64,000 nt of DNA from Metarhizobium sp017305935 (GTDB taxonomy: Bacteria > Pseudomonadota > Alphaproteobacteria > Rhizobiales > Rhizobiaceae). Under the pieces are notes generated by a model. That model had not been told where the DNA came from, searched no databases, and saw only the letters and a program-made list of their open reading frames with translations. Location: NCBI RefSeq assembly GCF_029601685.1, contig NZ_JARRIR010000009.1, forward strand, positions 62,001-126,000, written 5' to 3'. Position 1 is the stretch's first letter. Every line of letters starts with the position of its first letter. The position numbers and the translations under genes were made by a program. Shown piece by piece: positions 17,366 through 25,261 of this stretch.

Positions 17366-18093
17366 ACGAGATCGGCGCGGCCGGGCCTTGCAATGACGCG
17401 GGTTTCCAGCGAGCCGATGATGACGCAGGTCGCCATGTCGGCCATGGCGGCGTCGGCGGTTTCCAGCGGCATGACGCGGATGTTTTCGTCCGGCCGGCCG
17501 GCGGCGCGGCCGAAGATCACCGGCGTCGTCGCCGGCAGGATGTCGCGCAGCAGCGAAAAAGCTTCGCCGAGCTGCCAGGGGCGCGCCTTGCTGATCGGAT
17601 TGTAGAGCGCGATCACCAGCCCGGCCTCGGCCACCAGCCGCAGACGCCTTGTAATGATGTCCCAGGGCTTGAGATTATCCGAGAGCGAGATGGCGCAGAA
17701 ATCGTGACCGAGCGGCGCGCCGCTTCGGGCCGCGACCGCAAGCATGGCGGTGACGCCGGGCGTCACCACGATCTCGATCTCGCGCCATGCTTCCGGCCCC
17801 TTGTCGATGGCCTCGCAGACGGCCGCGGCCATGGCGAACACGCCGGGATCGCCACCGGAGACGACGCAGACCTTTTCGCCCGTAGCCGCCCGCGTCAACG
17901 CCGCCTGCGCCCGGTCCAGTTCCTCGCGATTGTCCGACGCGATGCGGCGCTGATCGGCGCGCAATACGAGGCGGTCGAGATAGGGGCCGTAGCCGAAGAA
18001 TTCGCTCGCCGCCTCGACGGCCTGCACCGCCTCCGGCGTCATCTGCTCCGGGCTGCCGGGGCCGGTGCCGACGATATAGAGAATGCCGCTCAC
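17329..18093 (-). CDS. cobJ: Precorrin-3B C17-methyltransferase
   Basis: A 254-residue methyltransferase that methylates C-17 and contracts the ring. The start LYIVGTGPGSPEQMTPEAVQ and the blocks VVSGGDPGVFAMA and VTPGVTAMLAVAARSGAPLG (catalytic loop) match CobJ/CbiH. It overlaps cobI upstream by 4 bp (ATGA), typical of coupled translation, and cobK convergently by 37 bp. Confidence 0.95.
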   Translation of the reverse strand: MSGILYIVGTGPGSPEQMTPEAVQAVEAASEFFGYGPYLDRLVLRADQRRIASDNREELDRAQAALTRAATGEKVCVVSGGDPGVFAMAAAVCEAIDKGPEAWREIEIVVTPGVTAMLAVAARSGAPLGHDFCAISLSDNLKPWDIITRRLRLVAEAGLVIALYNPISKARPWQLGEAFSLLRDILPATTPVIFGRAAGRPDENIRVMPLETADAAMADMATCVIIGSLETRVIARPGRADLVYTPRFIAGDKR

Positions 18094-18857
18094 GATGCCG
18101 CCCTCGCCAGTTGCTCGATGCGCGCCCGGTCCTGCCAGCCGGCGACCAGCACCAGCGAGAAATAGGGGGCCTCGTCGCCGGTTTTTTCGGCAAGCGGGAT
18201 CATCGCCGCATTGGCCATGGTGCCGCGCTCGACATAAACGGCTTGGCTCAGCTTGCCGGCGGCAGCGAGCGCGCGCCGGATTTTGCCGAGATTGCGCCCG
18301 ACCTTCATGATGACGGCGGCCTGCGTGTCCGACAGGCGGCGCAGCAATTCCGCCTCCGGCATGGTGCCGGGCAGGACCGAGAGCACGTCGTCGCCCTGGA
18401 CGATCGGCAAGCCGGCCATCGACCAGCAGCCGGACATGGCTGTGATGCCGGGAATAACCTCGGCCGGAAACCGCGCGGCGAGCCGTACATGCAGGTGCAT
18501 GTAGGAGCCGTAGAACAGCGGATCGCCCTCGCTGAGGACGGCGACCGTGCGCCCTGCCGAAAGATGTTCGGCAACGGCGGAGGCGGAGGCGTCGTAAAAG
18601 GCGGTGATGCGGCTCTTGTAGCCGTCCTCATGCGTCTCGATTTCCGTGGTCACGGGATAATAGAGCGGCAGTTCGGGAATGTTTTCGCGCACGATGCCGT
18701 CGACGATGGGCCTTGCATTGCCGCGCCGGCCTTCCTTGGCGAAATACGCGAGCACATCGGCGCTTTGAAGCGCGCGCACGGCCTTGACGGTCAGCAGGTC
18801 GGGATCGCCGGGGCCGGTACCGACGCCGATCAGGCGTCCGGGTGCAACGCCGCTCAC
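18090..18857 (-). CDS. cobI: Precorrin-2 C20-methyltransferase
   Basis: A 255-residue SAM methyltransferase with the N-terminal GVGTGPGDPDLLTVKAVRAL motif, the VLSEGDPLFYGSYMHL segment and VIPGITAMSGCWSMAGLPI. It adds the C-20 methyl to precorrin-2, the first dedicated corrin step. It overlaps cobH by 4 bp upstream and cobJ by 4 bp downstream in a co-directional block. Confidence 0.95.
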   Translation of the reverse strand: MSGVAPGRLIGVGTGPGDPDLLTVKAVRALQSADVLAYFAKEGRRGNARPIVDGIVRENIPELPLYYPVTTEIETHEDGYKSRITAFYDASASAVAEHLSAGRTVAVLSEGDPLFYGSYMHLHVRLAARFPAEVIPGITAMSGCWSMAGLPIVQGDDVLSVLPGTMPEAELLRRLSDTQAAVIMKVGRNLGKIRRALAAAGKLSQAVYVERGTMANAAMIPLAEKTGDEAPYFSLVLVAGWQDRARIEQLARAAS

Positions 18858-19486
18858 AGGCCCGGCCTCGCCAGCGAATTCAGCGCCGCCGCCGTAATGG
18901 CGCTGCCGCCGAGACGGCCGCGCACGATGGCATAGGGCACGCCATAGGAATTTTCTGCCAGCGCATCCTTGGATTCGGCAGCCCCCACGAAGCCGACCGG
19001 CATGCCGAGGATCGCCGCCGGTTTTGGCGCGCCGTCGCGGAGAAGCTCAAGCAGATAGAAAAGTGCGGTCGGCGCATTGCCGATGGCGACGACGGCGTCA
19101 GCCATGCGCTCGCCCCAGAGGCGGATGGCGGCGGCCGAGCGGGTATTGCCGATTTCCTTGGCGAAGACAGCCGTCTGCGGATCGCTCAGCGTGCAGATGA
19201 CCTCATTATTGGCCGGCAGGCGGGCGCGGGTGACGCCATGCGCCACCATCTGCGCGTCGCAGAAGATCGGCGCGCCGGCTTGAAGCGCGGCGCGGGCCGC
19301 ACCGACGAAATCCGGCGAAAAGACGAAATGCCGGGCAGCCTCGACCAGGCCGCAGGCATGGACCATGCGCACCGCCACATCCGCTTCCGCCTCGGAAAAG
19401 CGGGAAAGATCGGCTTCAGCGCGGATAATGGCGAAGGAGCGCTCATAGATCGCATCGCCCTGCCGGATATAATCGTAGTCTGTCAT
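18854..19486 (-). CDS. cobH: Precorrin-8X methylmutase
   Basis: A 210-residue CobH/CbiC protein that moves the methyl from C-11 to C-12 to give hydrogenobyrinic acid. The catalytic histidine is His43 in RMVHACG, the position known in the Pseudomonas denitrificans enzyme; the glycine-rich VGFVGAAESKDAL segment is near the C-terminus. The first 4 bp overlap the end of cobG. Confidence 0.96.
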   Translation of the reverse strand: MTDYDYIRQGDAIYERSFAIIRAEADLSRFSEAEADVAVRMVHACGLVEAARHFVFSPDFVGAARAALQAGAPIFCDAQMVAHGVTRARLPANNEVICTLSDPQTAVFAKEIGNTRSAAAIRLWGERMADAVVAIGNAPTALFYLLELLRDGAPKPAAILGMPVGFVGAAESKDALAENSYGVPYAIVRGRLGGSAITAAALNSLARPGL

Positions 19487-20841
19487 TCCCTGTCCTGTCG
19501 CACCGCTTCCCGTATCGCATCCCTGCCCAGCCGCTGCAGACAGTCGGCCGCCGTCTCCCCGGCCCGCCTGGCGGTGCCGACCAGCGCGGCGAGACGCGCA
19601 ATCGCGTGGGTCACGTCCTTAGCAGCGATGTACGCCTCTGGCGAGCCCGATGCGGAGCCATTTACGACAAGCGCATAGCCTGTTGGCGCTGCCGTCAGCG
19701 TCAGGGGCGTGGGGGCCGGATGGGCACAGCCCTTCGGACAACCGGAGACATGCAGGGTCAGCGAGCCGTCGAGCAGAGCGGGTGCCGCCGCGATCAAGGT
19801 CCGCGCCAAAGCGTGGGTATCGAAAAAGGCCGAAGCACAGCCGCGCGCACCGGCGCACAGCGCGATATGATTGGCCGGTTCCTGAGGATCGACGACGAAT
19901 CCACGCGCCGCCGCTGCATCCCGTGCCGCAGCCAACTGCGCCGGCGCGATGCCGATCAGAAAAAAGCCATGGTCCGGCGCCAGCCGGATTTCGTGGCAAC
20001 CGAGCGCCTCCGTCTCGCGTATGAAAGCGATAAGCGCAGCCGCCTCGATCTGGCAGAAGGGCAAGGCGACGCCGAGAGCGGAAAACCCGTCCCAGAGATG
20101 AAGGCCGGCCGGTGACGGAACCGAGTGTTCCCGTCCCCCCTGCCCGTTCTCCTCGAATCCGAACCGCGACCGCCATTCCCCGGCATCGAGATCGCGGCCG
20201 CGCGCCCGTCGTCCCATGGCAGACAGCGCACGCAACAGCACCATGACGGCATCGACGGCCGCCTCCGCAGGAAGGCGCGCAACAGGTTTTGCCGTGCGGT
20301 CATCGCCGGCCAATGCGATTTCCCAAGTGTTGTCCGGCAAGGCCGTCAACCGGATATCCGCCGAGACGTTCTGCAGCGAAAACCGCCCGCCGCCATCGAC
20401 CGTGATCGAGAGTTTTGCCGCCAGCGAAAGGGCCGGCTCTTCTAAAACAACGCGGGCGCGCAAAACGTCCGCCAGCGGCCGGGCGTCGATGTTTTCTTCC
20501 GGGTCGAGCCCGGCAAGCGGTGGCGTCTCGATGGCGAGGCCGGTGGCAAGCGGCATGTCCATCGCCAGGATCTCGGTCGAAAACAACGGCGCGCTTGCCG
20601 GCGTCAGCCCGCGCACCTGCAGGTTTCCACGCGCCGTCACCTCCATGAGCCCGTTGCCGTGACGGGCGGCGGTTTCGGCAATCGTGACGAAGGCGGCGGG
20701 CGGCAGGCGACTGTCCAGCGGGCGCAGACGCACCAGCAGGCCGTCGCCGGTCTGCATCGGCGCATCCAGAGCCGGGCAGACGCCGCGCCGGGTCGAGGCG
20801 ATCGCCGCTCCGTTGAAATCGATCGGGCTACATTCAGTCAT
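19483..20841 (-). CDS. cobG: Precorrin-3B synthase
   Basis: A 452-residue member of the nitrite/sulfite reductase ferredoxin-like superfamily that uses O2 to hydroxylate C-20 and form the gamma-lactone. This marks the pathway as aerobic. Two ferredoxin-like half domains occupy residues 20-120 and 240-320. The 4Fe-4S ligands are Cys329 and Cys335 (CAGARGC) and Cys368 and Cys372 (CPKGC). First gene of the overlapping cobGHIJ block. The 111 bp between it and cobF contain no gene and no evident riboswitch. Confidence 0.95.
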   Translation of the reverse strand: MTECSPIDFNGAAIASTRRGVCPALDAPMQTGDGLLVRLRPLDSRLPPAAFVTIAETAARHGNGLMEVTARGNLQVRGLTPASAPLFSTEILAMDMPLATGLAIETPPLAGLDPEENIDARPLADVLRARVVLEEPALSLAAKLSITVDGGGRFSLQNVSADIRLTALPDNTWEIALAGDDRTAKPVARLPAEAAVDAVMVLLRALSAMGRRARGRDLDAGEWRSRFGFEENGQGGREHSVPSPAGLHLWDGFSALGVALPFCQIEAAALIAFIRETEALGCHEIRLAPDHGFFLIGIAPAQLAAARDAAAARGFVVDPQEPANHIALCAGARGCASAFFDTHALARTLIAAAPALLDGSLTLHVSGCPKGCAHPAPTPLTLTAAPTGYALVVNGSASGSPEAYIAAKDVTHAIARLAALVGTARRAGETAADCLQRLGRDAIREAVRQDRE

Positions 20842-20952
20842 GACACGCCTATGATAACGGATTTTTACCCGTTCCGGCTACGCCATCGCGACGGGAAACC
20901 GTTTGCGGCAGATCAAGATGCGACGCCGGGCCGCATTCGCTACGCAATTCCG

Positions 20953-21753
20953 CTACACATTTTTGCGGGAATTGCTCCCTGCCTCGTCATCGAAATCCGT
21001 CCCCTTCTGCAGCAGGTAGATATCCATGATCCAGCCATGCCGTTCGCGCGCCTCGGCGCGGGCGGCGAGGATGCGGTCCTTCACCGCCTGCACCGGGCCG
21101 CTGATGACGATTTCGTCCGGCGTGCCGAGATAGGCGCCCCAATAGATCGTTGCATCCGGATCTTCGACCGCCTTGAATGCCTGTTCCCCGTCGAGCATGA
21201 CGACGGCGGTCTCGATCAGGCCGGGGAAATGCTCGTTGAGCCGCCGCCCGGTGGTGATGGCGACCGGCTTGCCGACGAGGTTCAGCGGAATTTTATGGGA
21301 CGCGCACAGCGCCTGCACGCTGGTGATGCCGGGAATGACGCTGAAATCGAAGGTCACCTTGCCGCTCGCCTTCACCCGCTCGATGATGCGGATGGTGCTG
21401 TCGTAGAGCATCGGATCGCCCCAGACGAGGAAGGCGCCGATGCCGTCCTCGCCGAGTTCCTGGCTGAACAGCTCCTCGTAGATCGCGGTGATCGCCGCAT
21501 GCCATTCGTCGACGCCGCTGAGATAGCTTTGTCCCTCGGCACGCCGTACCGGCAGGGCATACTCCACCGTGCGGCTCTCGGGATTGGTGACATAGCGCGC
21601 GCAGATATCGCGCCTGACATCGGCAAGATCGGCCTTCTTCGCCCCCTTGGTTGGAATGAACAGCACATCGGCGCGGTTCAGCGCGTTGATGGCCTGGACG
21701 GTCAGGTGCTCGGGATTGCCCGAACCGATGCCGACGATGAGGATATGGCGCAT
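20953..21753 (-). CDS. cobF: Precorrin-6A synthase (deacetylating)
   Basis: A 266-residue methyltransferase that methylates C-1 and removes the C-20 acetyl unit; like CobG it belongs only to the aerobic route. The N-terminal motif ILIVGIGSGNPEHLTVQAIN, FLVWGDPMLYDSTIRI and VIPGITSVQALCASHKIPLN are the CobF blocks. It is the most upstream gene of the minus-strand cob genes. A perfect 10-bp inverted repeat sits 30 bp before its start. Confidence 0.95.
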   Translation of the reverse strand: MRHILIVGIGSGNPEHLTVQAINALNRADVLFIPTKGAKKADLADVRRDICARYVTNPESRTVEYALPVRRAEGQSYLSGVDEWHAAITAIYEELFSQELGEDGIGAFLVWGDPMLYDSTIRIIERVKASGKVTFDFSVIPGITSVQALCASHKIPLNLVGKPVAITTGRRLNEHFPGLIETAVVMLDGEQAFKAVEDPDATIYWGAYLGTPDEIVISGPVQAVKDRILAARAEARERHGWIMDIYLLQKGTDFDDEAGSNSRKNV

Positions 21754-21783
21754 GATGGTTCCAGTCGAGACGGCCCACGGGCT

Positions 21784-21822
21784 TTGCGGCAGCAGTTAGC
21801 AGATGCCCGACGGCTGCCGCAA
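21784..21822. promoter_or_regulatory. 10-bp perfect inverted repeat upstream of cobF
   Basis: TTGCGGCAGC (21784-21793) is repeated inverted as GCTGCCGCAA (21813-21822) with a 19-nt spacer. It lies in the cobF leader, 110 bp before the divergent transglutaminase gene. It may be a leader stem or an operator; no B12 box accompanies it. Confidence 0.45.
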
Positions 21823-21931
21823 GGCCACAATCGCGGCGGGCATTCGTCCTTGCTTTCTTGCGCTGCATTGCACAAGATCGCCGCATCATAACAAGCGCCG
21901 CAAAGGCGAAACGGGGACGGCAAGCAGCACG

Positions 21932-24900
21932 ATGTCGATCAAGGCCAGCATCTATCACCTCACCCATTATCGCTACGACACGCCCGTCGTCCTCGGGCCG
22001 CAGGTGATCCGGCTGAAGCCGGCCGCCCATTCCAGAACGAGGGTGCTGAGCCACGCGCTGAAGGTCACGCCGGAAAACCACTTCGTCAATCTGCAGCAGG
22101 ATCCTTACGGCAATTACCTCGCCCGTTTCGTCTTCCCGGAGCCGGTGACCGAGCTGAAGATCGAAGTCGATCTCATCGCCGACATGACGGTCTACAATCC
22201 CTTCGATTTCTTCGTCGAGGACAGCGCCACGAAATGGCCCTTCGATTATCCCGAGGATCTGGCCGACGATCTCTCGATCTACCGCAGAGCGGAGCCGCCC
22301 GGCCCGGCGCTGGCCGCCTTCCTGGAAACGCTCGACCGCTCCGAACAGGGGACGGTCGACATGATCGTCGGGCTGAACGCCCGCCTGCAGCAGGAAATCG
22401 GTTATGTCATCCGCATGGAGCCTGGCGTGCAGACTCCGGAGGAGACGCTGACGACGGCGAAAGGCTCCTGCCGCGACACGAGCTGGCTTCTGGTGCAGAT
22501 CCTACGCCACATCGGCTTCGCCGCCCGCTTCGTCTCCGGCTACCTCATCCAGCTGGCGCCGGATCTGAAGGCGCTGGACGGCCCTTCCGGCACTGAGGTC
22601 GACTTCACCGACCTGCATGCCTGGGCCGAGGTCTACCTGCCCGGCGCCGGCTGGGTCGGTCTCGACCCGACTTCCGGCCTGTTGACCGGCGAAAGCCATA
22701 TCCCGCTCGCCGCCGCTCCGCATTACAGGAATGCCGCGCCGATTTCCGGCGGCTATATCGGCGAGGCCAGGACGGAATTCGATTTCGCCATGGAGGTCGA
22801 GCGCGTCGCCGAGCATCCGCGCATCACCAAGCCTTTCTCCGACGAATCCTGGGAAGCGCTGGACGCGCTCGGCCATGACGTCGACCGTGCATTGCAGGCG
22901 CAGGACGTGCGCCTGACCATGGGCGGCGAGCCGACCTTCGTCTCCATCGACGATTTCCAGTCGGCGGAATGGAATACCGATGCCGTCGGCCCGACCAAGC
23001 GCGACAAGGCGGACAGCCTCATCCGCCGCCTGCGCGAGCGCTTCGCGCCCGGCGGGTTCCTGCATTACGGGCAGGGCAAGTGGTATCCCGGCGAATCCCT
23101 GCCGCGCTGGACCTTCTCGCTCTACTGGCGCAAGGACGGCGTGCCGATCTGGCAGAGCGATGCCCTCGTCGCCCGCGAGGCGACCGACTACAAGGTGACG
23201 GAGGAGGATGCCGGCCGGCTGCTGACCGCCATTGCCGGCGAACTCGACATTCCCACGGACCACGTCCTGCCCGCATTCGAGGATCCGGCCGAATGGCTGG
23301 TCAAGGAGGCGAACCTGCCGGAAAACGTCGATCCGGCCAATTCGAAGCTGGAAAATGCCGAGGATCGCAGCCGCATCGCCCGTGTCTTCGAGCGCGGCCT
23401 GACGCGGCCGACCGGTTATGTGCTGCCGGTGCAGGCCTGGAATGCGCGCGCCAGCGGCCGGCGCTGGGCGAGCGAGAAATGGACGACGCGGCGCGGCCGA
23501 ATCTTCCTCGTGCCCGGCGACAGCCCCGTCGGCTATCGCCTGCCGCTGAGCGCGCTCGCCTATATCCCGCCCTCGCAATATCCCTATATCAACCCGCAGG
23601 ATCCGACCGTCCCGCGTGAAAAATTGCCGGATTTCCATGGCCATGGCGGCCGCCCCCTGCAGACGGCGCATTTCGAGCCGTTTTCCGAGCGGCAGCCGCA
23701 GCCCGGCCAGACCCGCGGTTATGCACAGGACATCGACGGCCATGTACGCACCGCCTTGTCGGTGGAGGCCCGCGACGGACGGCTCTGCGTCTTCATGCCG
23801 CCGACTGTCACCGTCGAGGATTATCTCGACCTGATCGCCTCGATCGAACGCGCCGCCAAGGCGCTCGGCCTGCCCGTGCATATCGAGGGCTACGCGCCGC
23901 CGCAGGACGAGCGCATCGACGTCATCCGCGTCGCGCCCGATCCCGGCGTCATCGAGGTCAACATCCACCCCGCTTCGTCATGGAAGGAATGCGTCGAGAC
24001 GACCGCCGCGATCTACGAGGAGGCGCGCCAGACAAGGCTCGGCACCGACAAGTTCATGATCGACGGCCGCCACACCGGCACCGGCGGCGGCAACCATGTC
24101 GTGGTCGGCGGCGCCAATCCCAATGACAGCCCCTTTCTGCGCCGGCCGGATCTGTTGAAAAGCCTGGTGCTGCACTGGCAGCGCCACCCGTCGATGTCCT
24201 ACCTGTTCTCGGGCCTGTTCATCGGCCCGACCAGCCAGGCGCCGCGCATCGACGAGGCCCGCCATGACGGGTTGTACGAGCTGGAGATCGCGCTGGCCCA
24301 GGTGCCGGCACCGGGTCAGGGCCAGCCGCCGCTGCCCTGGCTGGTCGACCGCCTGTTCCGCAACCTGCTCACCGATGTCAGCGGCAACACCCACCGTTCG
24401 GAAATTTGCATCGACAAGCTGTTTTCGCCGGACGGGCCGACCGGCCGCCTTGGTCTTGTGGAATTCCGCGGTTTCGAAATGCCGCCGAATGCGCGCATGA
24501 GCCTTGCCCAGCAATTGCTGGTGCGGGCGCTGATCGCCCGTGCCTGGCGCACGCCGCTCGACGGCCGCTTCGTGCGCTGGGGCACCAGCCTGCACGACCG
24601 CTTCATGCTGCCGCATTACGTCTGGGCCGACTTCCTCGACGTGCTCGCGGATCTGCGCCAGAACGGCTTCGATTTCCGCCCGGAATGGTTCGCCGCCCAG
24701 CTCGAATTCCGCTTCCCCTTCTGCGGCGAGGTGCAATACGAGAACACGCAGCTCGAAATCCGCCAGGCGCTGGAGCCCTGGCATGTGATGGGCGAGGAAG
24801 GCGCGCCCGGCGGCACGGTGCGTTACGTCGATTCCTCGGTCGAGCGCCTGCAGGTGCGTCTGCAGACCGACAATCCCGAGCGCTACCGCGTCGCCTGCAA

Positions 24901-25261
24901 CGGCCGCGCCGTGCCGCTGCGCCAGACGGGCGAGGCCGGCGTCTCGGTCGCGGGCGTCCGCTTCAAGGCCTGGCATCCGGCATCGGGCCTGCATCCGGTG
25001 CTGCCGGTCGATACGCCCTTGACCTTCGACATTTATGACACATGGAGCGGGCGTTCGCTGGGTGGCTGCCGATATCATGTTGCCCATCCGGGCGGGCGCA
25101 ATTATGAAACTTTCCCTGTGAACGGCAATGAAGCGGAAGCGAGGCGCCTCGCCCGTTTCGAGCCTTGGGGACATACAGCCGGCTCTTATCCGCTGATGCA
25201 GGAAACCGTTTCGCCGGAATTCCCGCTGACGCTCGACCTGCGCCGGCCGCAGGGGCTGTAA
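21932..25261 (+). CDS. Transglutaminase-like protein fused to DUF2126
   Basis: A 1109-residue protein. Residues 1-85 are a Bact_transglu_N domain, and about 140-255 a transglutaminase core with the full triad: Cys180 (AKGSCRDTSW), His229 (DLHAWAEVY) and Asp245 (GLDPTSG). From about 300 to the end is the DUF2126 region, with MGGEPTFVSIDD, GTGGGNHVVVGG and LVEFRGFEMPP blocks that resemble a nucleotide-binding amidoligase core. No signal peptide is seen. It is the first gene of a unit with an ATP-grasp/alpha-E protein and a second transglutaminase. Such clusters have been predicted to synthesise and cleave peptide or isopeptide bonds; no substrate is known to me. ATG at 21932 fits the family start. 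Confidence 0.88.
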   Translation: MSIKASIYHLTHYRYDTPVVLGPQVIRLKPAAHSRTRVLSHALKVTPENHFVNLQQDPYGNYLARFVFPEPVTELKIEVDLIADMTVYNPFDFFVEDSATKWPFDYPEDLADDLSIYRRAEPPGPALAAFLETLDRSEQGTVDMIVGLNARLQQEIGYVIRMEPGVQTPEETLTTAKGSCRDTSWLLVQILRHIGFAARFVSGYLIQLAPDLKALDGPSGTEVDFTDLHAWAEVYLPGAGWVGLDPTSGLLTGESHIPLAAAPHYRNAAPISGGYIGEARTEFDFAMEVERVAEHPRITKPFSDESWEALDALGHDVDRALQAQDVRLTMGGEPTFVSIDDFQSAEWNTDAVGPTKRDKADSLIRRLRERFAPGGFLHYGQGKWYPGESLPRWTFSLYWRKDGVPIWQSDALVAREATDYKVTEEDAGRLLTAIAGELDIPTDHVLPAFEDPAEWLVKEANLPENVDPANSKLENAEDRSRIARVFERGLTRPTGYVLPVQAWNARASGRRWASEKWTTRRGRIFLVPGDSPVGYRLPLSALAYIPPSQYPYINPQDPTVPREKLPDFHGHGGRPLQTAHFEPFSERQPQPGQTRGYAQDIDGHVRTALSVEARDGRLCVFMPPTVTVEDYLDLIASIERAAKALGLPVHIEGYAPPQDERIDVIRVAPDPGVIEVNIHPASSWKECVETTAAIYEEARQTRLGTDKFMIDGRHTGTGGGNHVVVGGANPNDSPFLRRPDLLKSLVLHWQRHPSMSYLFSGLFIGPTSQAPRIDEARHDGLYELEIALAQVPAPGQGQPPLPWLVDRLFRNLLTDVSGNTHRSEICIDKLFSPDGPTGRLGLVEFRGFEMPPNARMSLAQQLLVRALIARAWRTPLDGRFVRWGTSLHDRFMLPHYVWADFLDVLADLRQNGFDFRPEWFAAQLEFRFPFCGEVQYENTQLEIRQALEPWHVMGEEGAPGGTVRYVDSSVERLQVRLQTDNPERYRVACNGRAVPLRQTGEAGVSVAGVRFKAWHPASGLHPVLPVDTPLTFDIYDTWSGRSLGGCRYHVAHPGGRNYETFPVNGNEAEARRLARFEPWGHTAGSYPLMQETVSPEFPLTLDLRRPQGL

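Noticed and set aside
20842..21931. Possible cobalamin riboswitch before cobG or cobF
   Set aside because: No B12 box or characteristic conserved core could be found on the minus strand; only an unrelated inverted repeat.
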